Source: Chryseobacterium daeguense DSM 19388
Lineage (GTDB): Bacteria > Bacteroidota > Bacteroidia > Flavobacteriales > Weeksellaceae
Direction: 5' to 3'
NCBI RefSeq assembly: GCF_000430825.1
Contig: NZ_AUMT01000011.1
Location: 62,001 to 126,000, forward strand
Length of the DNA: 64,000 bases
This document shows positions 43,318-53,153 of the stretch, in pieces. The notes under the pieces are model-generated. The model ran no database searches and was not told the origin of the DNA. It saw only the letters and a program-made list of their open reading frames with translations. Each line of letters begins with the position of its first letter. The first letter of the stretch is position 1. A program made the translations under genes and the position numbers.

Positions 43318-43560
43318 TATGAATCACCACTAAGCAAAACACCTTTCAAAAAAGTAATCATAATTGATGAAGAAGGTAACAGGAAAGAAATCCCCGCACA
43401 CAAGATTATTATAGAAACGGAAAAAACAGAATTTGAAATTGACCCTGAAGCAGAAGGAATAAATGTTAGCTGTCTAAAACCTGACGAAAACAACCGATAT
43501 TTTGATCTCTGCATCCGTCCATTTGCGGCAAACGGAGTTCAAATTTCTGCTGATCAATAA
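43318..43560 (+). pseudogene. Small gene with a frameshifted start (80 codons)
   Basis: A frame with clear coding character but no start codon: ESPLSKTPFKKVIIIDEEG, then KEIPAHKIIIETEKTEFEID and ending FAANGVQISADQ. The bases at 43319 read ATGAATCACC; with one extra G they would read ATG GAA TCA CC, giving MESPLSKTPFKK in this frame. The existing ATG instead reads MNHH and stops. So a single missing base at the start, real or from sequencing, silences it. It lies 25 bases after anmK and ends before a strong terminator. I do not recognise the protein. Confidence 0.55.
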
Positions 43561-43572
43561 ATTTTAAGCCAA

Positions 43573-43606
43573 AAAAAAGCTTCATGAACATTCTCATGAA
43601 GCTTTT
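43573..43606. terminator. Bidirectional terminator
   Basis: Perfect inverted repeat with AAAAGCTTCATGA and TCATGAAGCTTTT arms and A/T runs on both sides, between the frameshifted small gene and the SRPBCC gene. Confidence 0.85.
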
Positions 43607-43609
43607 ATA

Positions 43610-43999
43610 TTATTTATAGGCTTCTATCTTATCAGTAAGCGTATTTATGAAATTCTGCAAAGGCTTTTCTACCATCATTTTGATAAACGGGTTGAATTTT
43701 CCCTCAAAAAGCATCTGAACTTCAGTCTGATTTTCGTTTACAGGATTCAAAGTTGCCGTCAATGCAAAGTCTAAACTTGAGCTTGCCGACTTCAAAACAG
43801 CCTTCTGATCATTCACTTCATCTATTTTCAGAGCGATTTCCGGCATTCCCTGCAGACCGAATTTGAAACCGTCTTCTCTTGTTTCAAACTTTTGAAGACC
43901 ATCCGGCATGAATTGTTTGTAGTTTTCAGGAGATTTTAGGATTTCAGTGAGTTCTTTAGATGATTTATTGACAATAATCTTTCGTCCTTCTAAATTCAT
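43610..43999 (-). CDS. SRPBCC-fold (START-like) protein
   Basis: 129 residues, no signal peptide. MNLEGRKIIVNKSSKELTEI, NYKQFMPDGLQKFETREDGF and a long C-terminal helix (PLQNFINTLTDKIEAY) fit the SRPBCC/START-like hydrophobic-pocket fold, as commonly found beside a NUDIX gene in flavobacteria. The ligand is unknown. Divergent from the NUDIX gene with 39 bases between. Confidence 0.8.
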   Translation of the reverse strand: MNLEGRKIIVNKSSKELTEILKSPENYKQFMPDGLQKFETREDGFKFGLQGMPEIALKIDEVNDQKAVLKSASSSLDFALTATLNPVNENQTEVQMLFEGKFNPFIKMMVEKPLQNFINTLTDKIEAYK

Positions 44000-44038
44000 T
44001 TTTTATTTTTGTATTTAATTCTTAACTCTTACAAATAT

Positions 44039-44644
44039 ATGTATAAAGTTTTTGTGAACGAAAAAAAATTATTGCTGTCTAAGCAATCCGAAAACCTGGA
44101 AAAGATGCTTGGCTACGAAAACGTCACAACCCTTGAGATCGCTTTGGATCTTCTTGAAAATACATCTGTAAGGGAATTAAATGTTTTTGGTGAAAATATT
44201 GATGAAATCTGGGCAGAATTTCAAAAATTATTCAGAATCATTGAAGCAGCAGGAGGTTTGGTCAATAATTCTGACGGAGACTTACTTTTTATAAAAAGGC
44301 TTGGAAAATGGGACCTTCCCAAAGGTAAAATGGAAAAAGGCGAATCCCGCGAAGAATCTGCTGTCCGCGAAATTGAAGAAGAAACCGGCTTAAAAGATGT
44401 GGAGCTGGTAAGATTTATCAATACAACTTATCATATTTATGTAGAAAGAAATGGTGATAAAGTTCTGAAATGCACCCACTGGTTTGAAATGAACTTCAAT
44501 GGTGAAGACACTTCAAAGCCGCAGATAGAAGAAGGAATCACAGAAGTGGCATGGAAAAACACTTCCCAGATTAAAGATGAAGTTTTTCCGAGCACATTTA
44601 AAAATATTAAGCTGATTGTAAAGGAATTCTGGCAGACTAAATAA
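44039..44644 (+). CDS. NUDIX hydrolase
   Basis: 201 residues starting at the ATG for MYKVFVNEKKLLL (44039). A TTG 10 codons upstream is open but unlikely. The Nudix box reads GKMEKGESREESAVREIEEE followed by TGL, with all catalytic Glu residues. An N-terminal extension of about 70 residues precedes it. It hydrolyses a nucleoside diphosphate linked to some moiety; the substrate cannot be read from the sequence. Its end overlaps the murF end by 8 bases on opposite strands. Confidence 0.92.
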   Translation: MYKVFVNEKKLLLSKQSENLEKMLGYENVTTLEIALDLLENTSVRELNVFGENIDEIWAEFQKLFRIIEAAGGLVNNSDGDLLFIKRLGKWDLPKGKMEKGESREESAVREIEEETGLKDVELVRFINTTYHIYVERNGDKVLKCTHWFEMNFNGEDTSKPQIEEGITEVAWKNTSQIKDEVFPSTFKNIKLIVKEFWQTK

Positions 44645-45908
44645 AATCGATTGATTTTTCTAACGCAATTCCCCTTGAACCTTTTAATAAAATATTGTCT
44701 GACTGGATTTTATTCAGCTTTAAATATTCTATTAATTCTGCTGTATTTTCAAAGCTTAGCTGTGAAGTATTTACATTTTTGAAGTTCTTTCCTACGGTTA
44801 TGATTTCGTTAAAACCTAATTCCTGGGCCAGTTTAAGGATATTTTGGTGTTCCGTTGTGCCCTCCTCTCCCAGCTCCAGCATATCACCGATGATGATAGT
44901 TTTTGAACCTTCAAAAGTGATAAAATTATGCAGTGAAGCGTTCATAGAGCTCGGATTTGCATTATATGTATCCAAAACCAGTGTCCGGTTTTCTTTTTTT
45001 ACAATCTGAGAACGCATATTGGTAGGCGTATAATTTTCGATTGCCTGTTTAATTTTTTCAAAATCAATTCCAAAATGTAATCCCAGGCTTGCTGCAGCAC
45101 AAAGATTTGTAAAATTATATTCCCCGGTAAGCTTTGAAAGTGCTTTTTTATCCTGATACTGTAAGCCTACGAAATGCTCTTCTGAAAATAATTCAAACTG
45201 ATAATCTGAAGTATCTTTTCCGAAAGTAATTTTTGGTGTATAATTTTCAGTTTTTTCTGCCTGAATGGGATCGTTTTCATTGACAATAATGGTTCGCTGA
45301 TGATTTTTAAGATAATCGTATAGTTCGGATTTACCTTTAATTACCCCTTCAAAACCGCCGAAACCTTCAAGATGTGCCTTTCCAAAATTGGTAATATAGC
45401 CAAAATCAGGCTGTGCAATGGAACAAAGCAGCTCTATTTCTTTCTGATGATTGGCCCCCATTTCGATAACGGCCATTTCATGCTCCGGCTTTATAGAAAG
45501 GATTGTTAATGGTACTCCGATATGATTATTTAAATTTCCGAAGGTATACTGTACATTGAATTTCTGTGAAAGAACAGCGTGAATAATCTCTTTCGTAGTA
45601 GTTTTCCCGTTACTTCCCGTAAGCCCAATGATGGGAATCTGAAGCTGTTTTCTGTGATAAACCGCAAGCTCCTGCAGGAATTCTAATGTAGAACGGACAT
45701 AGAAAATGTTTTTATCGGTATTTTCAAAATCTTTCTGCTCTACAATTACTGCGAAAGCGCCTTCTTCTATGACTTTTTCAGCTAAAGTTGCCGCATTGAA
45801 ATTCTCTCCTGAAAATGCAAAAAAGATATCGTTCTTTCCTATTTTTCTGCTGTCAATTGTAACTTTTCCGGACTTTAAAAATAGCGGGTAAAACTGTTCT
45901 ATATTCAT
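44637..45908 (-). CDS. murF: UDP-MurNAc-tripeptide--D-Ala-D-Ala ligase
   Basis: 423 residues. Adds D-Ala-D-Ala to the UDP-MurNAc-tripeptide using ATP, the last cytoplasmic step of the peptidoglycan precursor. Visible: the N-terminal substrate domain (DSRKIGKNDIFFAFSGENF), the ATP loop GLTGSNGKTTTKEII, NNHIGVPLTIL, AVIEMGANHQKEIE, the NPSSMNASL segment and IIGDMLELGEEG. Its start is 62 bases after the gldJ stop and separated from it by a strong terminator. The other mur genes are elsewhere. Confidence 0.95.
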   Translation of the reverse strand: MNIEQFYPLFLKSGKVTIDSRKIGKNDIFFAFSGENFNAATLAEKVIEEGAFAVIVEQKDFENTDKNIFYVRSTLEFLQELAVYHRKQLQIPIIGLTGSNGKTTTKEIIHAVLSQKFNVQYTFGNLNNHIGVPLTILSIKPEHEMAVIEMGANHQKEIELLCSIAQPDFGYITNFGKAHLEGFGGFEGVIKGKSELYDYLKNHQRTIIVNENDPIQAEKTENYTPKITFGKDTSDYQFELFSEEHFVGLQYQDKKALSKLTGEYNFTNLCAAASLGLHFGIDFEKIKQAIENYTPTNMRSQIVKKENRTLVLDTYNANPSSMNASLHNFITFEGSKTIIIGDMLELGEEGTTEHQNILKLAQELGFNEIITVGKNFKNVNTSQLSFENTAELIEYLKLNKIQSDNILLKGSRGIALEKSIDFI

Positions 45909-45921
45909 AGTTCAAAAATAA

Positions 45922-45951
45922 AAAAACCTTCCAAAATTTTGGAAGGTTTTT
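45922..45951 (-). terminator. Terminator of gldJ (30-bp perfect palindrome)
   Basis: AAAAACCTTCCAAAA mirrored exactly by TTTTGGAAGGTTTTT, placed between the gldJ stop and the murF start. It makes readthrough into murF unlikely, so murF must have its own promoter. Confidence 0.9.
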
Positions 45952-45970
45952 GAAATTATTTTGATAAATA

Positions 45971-47569
45971 TTATCTTCTTGTTCTACCTTTATCGCTTGC
46001 TCTTGCATCTTGAGCCACACGGAATCCGATCCATCCGTAAGCTTTATTTTCGTCTTTATATCTTCTTTGTCCCGGATCCAGCCAGTAAGCCGTATCCTGC
46101 CAAGAACCACCTTTTACAACTCTGATGTCATTAGTCATAGCAGAAGTTCTTTCTTTTCTGTCTTTCTGAAGAATTACTTTTCCGTTAGCATCTACAATAA
46201 ATCTCTTTTGAGGAGCATTGTACATATTGCTGGCATCTGCAGAATCAGAAGTGCTTCTATAGTCTAATGAAGACATTCTGTCACCATCTCTGTAGTTTCT
46301 GTAATCAGCGATAGTTTCTCTTTCGAACTGGCCTGGTAAGTTTCTGTAAACTAATCTTCCGTCCGCCAGAGTATCATATTTAATGTTGCTTTCATCTACC
46401 ATTTTGTAAGTTCCGTCACCGTTCTTTACAACAGCTTGCGGCATATTTCCTCTATAGTAGTTGAAGTCACTGAAATCTTCGTCAATGATTGGTCTGTAGA
46501 TATCCGCCGTCCATTCTGAAACGTTTCCAAACATACCATAGATACCTATGTCATTTGATGGATATTGTCTTACATCAGAAGTTCTTGCAGAACCGTCATT
46601 TTTCCAACCTGCGATACCAGAGTAGTCACCAGCTCCCATTTTGAAGTTTTCAAGGTACATTCCTCTGTCTCTACCTTTAGTTCCTCTCAATGTTTCAATT
46701 TCTGGTTTTTTACCTAAGTATTGATTATACTCTCTGTTTTTAGACATACCCAATGCAGCATATTCCCATTCTACTTCTGTAGGAAGTCTGAATTTCTGAA
46801 CCATTGCAGAAGCAGGAGATCTGTTTGCAGCAAGTAATCTTTGGTTGGTAGTTTTTATACCATTCTTTTGCTGCATTCTTTTTTCATTGATGTACCCTTG
46901 CATTTCCGGATCATTCGATTTGAATTTATCCATGTTGAATGCAGTTCCACCCTGATTGTTTGATTCGTTGATATACAAATCTTTAGCAATAATACCTGCT
47001 TGCATTAAAGCTTTTTCATTTGCTCTGTCTGTCAACCATTCGCAGTATCTGTTTGCCTGAGTCCAAGAAACACCTACTACCGGATAGTAATCGAATTCAG
47101 GAGAACGGAAGTAGGTCTCGTTGTAATCATTTCTAGATAGTTTGTTGTCCCACAGTAAGGTATCCGGCAACGCACCGTTGTAGATTTCCTTAAAGCTAGG
47201 ATCACTTGGAGGGAATACATACTTCAACCATGTAAGGTATTCGCGGTATTCGTAGTTAGTAATTTCAGTTTCCCCGATAAAGAATGAACTTACCTGCATT
47301 CTACGCGGTGAGTTATTCCAGTCGTGCATAACATCATCTTTCACTAATCCCATTGTAAAAGTTCCACCTTCTACATATACCATCCCCGGCCAACCTTTCT
47401 GCTTTTGTTGCTTTCCTGCAAAAAACCAACCTTGTTTTTCGTTTGGTTTCCAACCCGTTTTGCTGACAAATTTTTTAGTACCGCCGCCTTTGCTAGTACC
47501 TCCACCACAGCTGGTTAATGCAAGTGTAGAACTTAATGCTATTAATGAAAACAACTTTAGTTTTTTCAT
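45971..47569 (-). CDS. gldJ: Gliding motility lipoprotein GldJ
   Basis: 532 residues from the ATG at 47569; the frame stays open 70 codons further, but this start gives a proper lipoprotein leader (MKKLKLFSLIALSSTLALTS, then Cys21). The mature part has a formylglycine-generating-enzyme-like (SUMF1) fold: PGMVYVEGGTFTMG, GETEITNYEYREYL, LPTEVEWEYAALG, FGNVSEWTADIY, VVKGGSWQD and WIGFRVAQDA. GldJ stabilises the gliding motor/T9SS in flavobacteria and does not act as a sulfatase modifier. It is divergent from porU across 164 bases. Confidence 0.93.
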   Translation of the reverse strand: MKKLKLFSLIALSSTLALTSCGGGTSKGGGTKKFVSKTGWKPNEKQGWFFAGKQQKQKGWPGMVYVEGGTFTMGLVKDDVMHDWNNSPRRMQVSSFFIGETEITNYEYREYLTWLKYVFPPSDPSFKEIYNGALPDTLLWDNKLSRNDYNETYFRSPEFDYYPVVGVSWTQANRYCEWLTDRANEKALMQAGIIAKDLYINESNNQGGTAFNMDKFKSNDPEMQGYINEKRMQQKNGIKTTNQRLLAANRSPASAMVQKFRLPTEVEWEYAALGMSKNREYNQYLGKKPEIETLRGTKGRDRGMYLENFKMGAGDYSGIAGWKNDGSARTSDVRQYPSNDIGIYGMFGNVSEWTADIYRPIIDEDFSDFNYYRGNMPQAVVKNGDGTYKMVDESNIKYDTLADGRLVYRNLPGQFERETIADYRNYRDGDRMSSLDYRSTSDSADASNMYNAPQKRFIVDANGKVILQKDRKERTSAMTNDIRVVKGGSWQDTAYWLDPGQRRYKDENKAYGWIGFRVAQDARASDKGRTRR

Positions 47570-47733
47570 AGTCGATATAAATATTTTCAAAGTACAAAGA
47601 AAAAATAAATTATTCAATAAATCAAGTAAAGAGTTGATTTTTTTAAAAAACGTTAACAAATTAATTTTATTGTATCGCAATTTAATTATAAAATTTTCAT
47701 TTATTTTGTAATTTAGAAATTTCAATAATAAAC

Positions 47734-50700
47734 ATGAAACAAATAATCTCGCTTTTATTTCTAACGTGCTTTGTATCACTGCTTTGGGCCCAAAGAATTA
47801 CCATCGAATGGGATGGATCAAAAATTCAGGACTTTGGCGATACAAAACTCACTCTACCAAATTTTAAAAATCAGGGTTTTTCCTTCAGCCAAAATAACAT
47901 TTTTATAACAACTAAACAAAAAATCGGCGAAAAGCAATTAAAAGTTTCAAATCCGGTGTGGGAAAGCGTTTCTGCAAAAGATCTTTTTGAGATGAGCAAA
48001 GACCTTCTTCCCGATTACGAGATTAAGGATGTTACGTACTATAACCTTGAGGGTGAAAGGTACGCCAGCATTAATGTCGCTTTATTTAAAAATGTAAAAG
48101 GAAAGATTCAGAGGCTGTCTTCATTTGAAATTTCTGAGACGAATGCTTCTAACTCCGCTGGCAGCACTTTGAAAGTCGGGACCTCGAACAATCCATTGTC
48201 TGCCGGAAATTTTTATAAAATAAAAGTTGATAAATCTGGGATTTTTAAAATTACCAGACAATTTTTACAGGATAACGGGATCAATCCTTCTTCAGTAAAT
48301 CCTAAAAATTTCAGGATCTATGGTAACGGAGGAATTATGCTTCCAGAATATAATCAGGATGTAAAATACAGCGCGCTTCAGGAAAACGCTATCCAGGTAG
48401 TTGGCGAAGATGACGGTGTATGGAATGATAATGACTATGCCCTTTTCTACGCTCAGGGACCGAATGGTTACAATCTTTACAATACGTCTAACGGGAACGG
48501 ATACAAGAGAGTGGATACCAGAAATGACAGAAGCGAAAACGTAAAAAATATCTACGAAGATTACTCATATTATTATATTAATTTCGATAAAGGTCCGGGA
48601 AAGAGAGTTCAGCCGGTGGATGTAAACCTGCCTGCAACTCCTCTGATTACGAGATTTGACAATTACCAGGTAATCAATAATGATCAAAAAAACCTGATGA
48701 AAGTAGGAAGAGTCTGGGTAGAAGATACTCCTTTCACTACAGATAAAGCCGTTACTTTTACTACAGCTTCTCCGATTCAGGGTGGAGACCAAATCCGGTA
48801 CAGAGCACAGGTTATTGCTTATAAATCTCAGCAAAACAGCATCACTTTTGATTTAAATAACCAAAATCCTTTTCCGGTAAATATTCCTGCAGCCAACAGC
48901 GGCGGGACCAATGATTTTTATCCTGCTAATTATTCAGGAATCCTTACAGGTTTAAGCGGAACTCAGCTTACATTTAACCTTAAGCCCAATATTTCGGTGA
49001 ATCCAAACGGAAATTTCTATGTGGATTATCTGGAAGTACAGTATAAGGATAATTTAAGCTTTAACGGCACCCAAATGAATTTCAGAGATTTTTCTCTGGT
49101 AAGTGGAAGCAATACCACGTATGGTTTCAGCCTGGCTAATGCTTCTTCAGCAGAGCAGATCTGGGATGTTACAGATATTACAAATGCCAACAGAAGGGTA
49201 AATAAAGCAGCAGGAAATACTACATTTAATTTTGCCTATACCGCTTCAGACCCGAATTTCAATAATGAATTTGTAGCCTTCAAAGCAGATGCAGCATACA
49301 GCCCTCAGTTTGTGGGAAGAATTAATAATCAGAATCTTTCGGCATTACAAAATGTAGATTATCTGATCATTACAGTTCCGGAAATGATGGGACAGGCACA
49401 GAGACTGGCGAATTATCACCAAACAAAAAACAGCTACAATGTACAGATCATTGACACGGATAAAATCTATAACGAATTCGGCAGCGGAAGCAGAGATCTT
49501 ACAGCAATAAGAGATTTTGTAACCAAACTGAACACTCCGCTTGGAAGCTTAAAATATGTATTCATTTTAGGAGATACTTCTTATGACTACAAAAACAGGG
49601 TTCCAAACAACTCCAATGTAGTATCCAGCTACCAGAGTGAAGAATCCATGGATGTAATCAGGTCTTTTGTTACAGATGATTATATTGTAATGACAAAACC
49701 TCAGAATAACCAGTTTATCACCAATAATATTCCTGATCTTCCCGTAGGAAGAATCCCTGCTGCAAATGCGACGGAAGCTGGTAATATGATCGATAAAACG
49801 CTGGCTTATTATAACAGCTTATCCGGCCAGTCGACACCGTTTGGAGAATGGAAAATGAAGCTGGATTTTGTGGTGGATGATGACAATGATGGCGGTACGC
49901 CTTTCCATACTGTAATGAACAATACACTGGCTACTGTTTTTGAACAGCCGGCTTCTACAAACCTTAAAGAATACAACGTAAGAAAATTATATCTTGATGC
50001 TTTCCAGGCGCAAAGTACAGCAGGAGGCCAAAGATACCCGCAGGTAAACCAGGCAATTTCGAATGATATCGGAAACAGCTTATACCTGTTCTATTTCGGG
50101 CATGGAGGTATCAACGGATGGGCTCAGGAGAGGGTTTTAACCTTAAATGAAGTTCAGAATGCCAATAATTTCTCTAATGTATACAGCAGATTCCCGTTTG
50201 TATCTACTATTACCTGCGAATTTACGCTTTGGGATGAGCCGGATACTTCTTCTGCTGGAGAACAGTTCATCAAGCTAAAACAGGGAGGCCCTGCAGCAAT
50301 GATTACTTCAAGCCGTGCGATTGACGTAGGATACGGTATTGATTTTACCAACCTTTATACACAGAATATTTTTAAGCTTACAAGTGATGATTTTGATACG
50401 CTAGGATATGCACACCTTAATGCTAAAAAGCAAAAAGGAGCAGCTACAGACCACTTAAAGGTAAATTTCCTTGGAGATCCTGCCATGAAACTGAGCAGAC
50501 CTCAAAGATTGCTGATGATAGATGCCATTGAAACTCCGGTTCCGGGATTGATCAGAGGTTTGGATTTTGTAAAAGTAAAAGGTCATATCAATAAACCGGA
50601 CGGAACACTTAATACAACATTCAACGGAAGAGTTGTCATCAACATTTTTGATAAAAGATTAAACAAACAGACTTTAAATAACGACGGCGGACTTACTCCC

Positions 50701-51633
50701 GTTCTTCAATATACAGAAGAAGGAAGCGCTATTGTAAAAGCTTCAGGAACGGCTGTAAACGGAGTTTTCACCGTAGAATTCTATGTTCCGAAAGATATTA
50801 ACTACGCCGTAGGACAAGGAAGGATTTTAGGATATGCAGATAATAAATCTTCTGATGTATTCAATAATCAGGCTGTACAGGTGGGAGATATCAACCCGAA
50901 CGGAATTAATGATAATGAGCCGCCAAAAGTAAAATTATACATGAACAACACCAACTTTGCGGATGGGGGTATTACAGATCAAAATCCTATGTTGCTGGCG
51001 TGCGTTACGGATGATACAGGAATAAATTCCACAGGTTCTGGTATTGGTCACGATATTACAGTATATTTGGACGGACAAATTATCAACACCGTTGTATTGA
51101 ATGATTTCTACGCATCAGGTGAAGGAAACGGATGTCTTAGCCCGAGTCTGGCAGACTATCAGAAAGGAAATGTGACGTATCCTTTCAGAAATCTTGCAGT
51201 GGGACAGCATCAATTAACATTTAAAGTTTGGGATATAAACAATAATTCTACGACTGCTACGTTAAACTTTGAAGTTAAGGATGAAGCCGATCAGCATTTG
51301 GTGATCAACAGACCGCTAAACTGGCCGAATCCTTTTACAAATAAAACGTACATTCACTTTGAGCATAATTGTGATGATATTTTGGATGTAAATGTTCAGA
51401 TTTATACGATAACAGGAAAACTGGTAAGAACATTATCGCAGCCGGTGGTTGCAGAACCGTTCCTACAGGGCTTTAGAACACCTCGCCAGGCAATAGAATG
51501 GGACGGAAGAGATGATTTTGGGGCCACAGTTGCAAAAGGTACGTATATTTTTAAGATATTTGCAAAAAGCCAAAATCAAGAAAAATGCAAAGGAAGTGCT
51601 ACAGCTGTAGAAAAAATGGTACTTTTGAAATAA
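47734..51633 (+). CDS. porU: Type IX secretion system sortase PorU
   Basis: 1299 residues with a signal peptide (MKQIISLLFLTCFVSLLWA). PorU is the C25 (gingipain-like) transpeptidase that removes C-terminal sorting signals of T9SS cargo and joins them to the surface. The catalytic pair is visible as His790 (FYFGHGGINGW) and Cys828 (STITCEFTLWDEP). Upstream is a large N-terminal domain with SAGNFYKIKVDKSGIFKITR, downstream Ig-like parts and a FlgD-like end (WDGRDDFGATVAKGTYIFKI). PorU itself acts at the outer membrane. It is followed after 60 bases by porV, its attachment partner. Confidence 0.94.
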   Translation: MKQIISLLFLTCFVSLLWAQRITIEWDGSKIQDFGDTKLTLPNFKNQGFSFSQNNIFITTKQKIGEKQLKVSNPVWESVSAKDLFEMSKDLLPDYEIKDVTYYNLEGERYASINVALFKNVKGKIQRLSSFEISETNASNSAGSTLKVGTSNNPLSAGNFYKIKVDKSGIFKITRQFLQDNGINPSSVNPKNFRIYGNGGIMLPEYNQDVKYSALQENAIQVVGEDDGVWNDNDYALFYAQGPNGYNLYNTSNGNGYKRVDTRNDRSENVKNIYEDYSYYYINFDKGPGKRVQPVDVNLPATPLITRFDNYQVINNDQKNLMKVGRVWVEDTPFTTDKAVTFTTASPIQGGDQIRYRAQVIAYKSQQNSITFDLNNQNPFPVNIPAANSGGTNDFYPANYSGILTGLSGTQLTFNLKPNISVNPNGNFYVDYLEVQYKDNLSFNGTQMNFRDFSLVSGSNTTYGFSLANASSAEQIWDVTDITNANRRVNKAAGNTTFNFAYTASDPNFNNEFVAFKADAAYSPQFVGRINNQNLSALQNVDYLIITVPEMMGQAQRLANYHQTKNSYNVQIIDTDKIYNEFGSGSRDLTAIRDFVTKLNTPLGSLKYVFILGDTSYDYKNRVPNNSNVVSSYQSEESMDVIRSFVTDDYIVMTKPQNNQFITNNIPDLPVGRIPAANATEAGNMIDKTLAYYNSLSGQSTPFGEWKMKLDFVVDDDNDGGTPFHTVMNNTLATVFEQPASTNLKEYNVRKLYLDAFQAQSTAGGQRYPQVNQAISNDIGNSLYLFYFGHGGINGWAQERVLTLNEVQNANNFSNVYSRFPFVSTITCEFTLWDEPDTSSAGEQFIKLKQGGPAAMITSSRAIDVGYGIDFTNLYTQNIFKLTSDDFDTLGYAHLNAKKQKGAATDHLKVNFLGDPAMKLSRPQRLLMIDAIETPVPGLIRGLDFVKVKGHINKPDGTLNTTFNGRVVINIFDKRLNKQTLNNDGGLTPVLQYTEEGSAIVKASGTAVNGVFTVEFYVPKDINYAVGQGRILGYADNKSSDVFNNQAVQVGDINPNGINDNEPPKVKLYMNNTNFADGGITDQNPMLLACVTDDTGINSTGSGIGHDITVYLDGQIINTVVLNDFYASGEGNGCLSPSLADYQKGNVTYPFRNLAVGQHQLTFKVWDINNNSTTATLNFEVKDEADQHLVINRPLNWPNPFTNKTYIHFEHNCDDILDVNVQIYTITGKLVRTLSQPVVAEPFLQGFRTPRQAIEWDGRDDFGATVAKGTYIFKIFAKSQNQEKCKGSATAVEKMVLLK

Positions 51634-51693
51634 TTTTAAAACGATAACAGTAACAATAATTATAAAAAACTGATAATATATAAAAGACAACAT

Positions 51694-52857
51694 ATGAATT
51701 TAACTACTAAACTGCTTTTAGGAATTGGATTAGGTGCTGGCTTTTTAGGCTATTCTCAAGATTTAAGCCTAGTAAGACCTGTATTAACCGGAGCTCCTTT
51801 TTTAAGAATCGCACCAGATGCAAGAGCTGGAGGTATGGGAGACCAGGGTGTGGTAACCTCTCCGGACGCTTTTTCACAATTCTGGAATGCTGCCAAATAT
51901 CCTTTTAGCAGAACAAGTTCTTCAGTTGGGGTAAACTATACGCCTTACATGGGGAAACTTACCAATGATGTGTTTTTATTATATGGAGCGTTCCATAAAT
52001 TCTTAGGGCAGGAAGAAAGATCTACCATCTCTGCTAGTATCTATTACTTCAATATGGGTGAAGTAGATTTGACTCAATTAGTAGGAAACGAAGTAACTTC
52101 TATGGGTACTTCAAAACCAAACGAATTCTCTATTGACGTTGCATACGGTCTTAAACTTTCAGATTCTTACTCTATGGCTGTTACGGGTAGATTTATCCGT
52201 TCAGACTTAGCCGGAGGGTTCAACACGGATACTACACTGAAGCCGGCAAACTCTTTTGCTGTAGACGTTTCAGGTTACTATACGTCTCCAAGGTTTTCAA
52301 GCTTTGGCGGATATGACGGTAAACTGAACGCAGGTTTCGCAGTACAGAACCTTGGTCCGAAATTAGACTATACAGGAAACGAAGAATCAAGATCTTACCT
52401 CCCTACAATGGCAAGATTAGGGGTTGGGTATGATATGTATCTTGATGATGTAAACAGAATCGGTTTAAGTGTTGAAGGATCTAAAATCTTAGTTCCCGGA
52501 TCAGAATTCGTAGGAACAGACCCAAATACAAGACAGCCTATCTATGAGGTACCAAACGTTGGTGTAATGGCAGGTATCGGAAAATCATTCAAAAACAAAA
52601 ACTCTATCATGTATAGCGGTGCATTAGAATATTCTTATGACAATGCCTTTGCTGTAAGAGGAGGTTACTTCCACGAAAGTGAAGAGCAGGGAGCAAGACA
52701 GTTTGCCACTGCAGGTATCGGGTTAAAATACCGTTCTTTCGGGTTGGATATTTCTTATTTGATCAATATGTCAAAAATCAATACTGCTTTGGATAACACA
52801 CTACGTTTCGGTCTTACATGGAACATTGGTGATGAAACTTCTAACGTAGATTATTAA
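51694..52857 (+). CDS. porV: Type IX secretion system outer-membrane protein PorV
   Basis: 387 residues. Signal peptide, then QDLSLVRPVLTGAPFLRIAP and DARAGGMGDQGVVTSPDAFS, the hallmark opening of PorV/LptO, a FadL-like 14-strand barrel. PorV shuttles cargo from the SprA translocon to PorU. It ends LRFGLTWNIGDETSNVDY. Located 60 bases behind porU with no terminator between, so probably one transcript, ending at 52881-52908. Confidence 0.95.
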   Translation: MNLTTKLLLGIGLGAGFLGYSQDLSLVRPVLTGAPFLRIAPDARAGGMGDQGVVTSPDAFSQFWNAAKYPFSRTSSSVGVNYTPYMGKLTNDVFLLYGAFHKFLGQEERSTISASIYYFNMGEVDLTQLVGNEVTSMGTSKPNEFSIDVAYGLKLSDSYSMAVTGRFIRSDLAGGFNTDTTLKPANSFAVDVSGYYTSPRFSSFGGYDGKLNAGFAVQNLGPKLDYTGNEESRSYLPTMARLGVGYDMYLDDVNRIGLSVEGSKILVPGSEFVGTDPNTRQPIYEVPNVGVMAGIGKSFKNKNSIMYSGALEYSYDNAFAVRGGYFHESEEQGARQFATAGIGLKYRSFGLDISYLINMSKINTALDNTLRFGLTWNIGDETSNVDY

Positions 52858-52880
52858 GAAACATATATCTTATCAATATA

Positions 52881-52908
52881 AAGCTCCATTTTTATGGAGC
52901 TTTTTTTA
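52881..52908 (+). terminator. Terminator of porU-porV
   Basis: A 10-bp stem AAAGCTCCAT with ATGGAGCTTT, loop TTTT, then a T-run. Confidence 0.9.
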
Positions 52909-52978
52909 TTGAATATAAATATGGAAATATGAATAGCAAATTCCCTCCTCTGCAAACTGTGGTAAAAGAATGTGATTA

Positions 52979-53050
52979 AAGAAATTGTCAATTTTAGGTT
53001 GTTTTAAATTCGCTATTCTTTTGCTAAGCAAAACTCACAATTGACACAAA
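52979..53050. repeat. Dispersed palindromic repeat (TTGTCAATT type)
   Basis: Bounded by TGTCAATT (about 52985) and AATTGACA (about 53038-53045), with internal AATTCGCTATTCTTTTGC. Same family as 34453-34679 and 60808-60873. Non-coding. Confidence 0.5.
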
Positions 53051-53153
53051 ATTACCCTTTACTTTTTAAATTTCAAAATTAATTAACAAAATATGTTCAC
53101 AAAAGTCTTATTTTTATAAGGCAATTTCTGTTTCCATCACCTATTTTTGCAGT

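Noticed and set aside
47570..47779. 70-residue N-terminal extension of GldJ
   Set aside because: It would cross the porU start and destroy the lipoprotein leader that begins at 47569.
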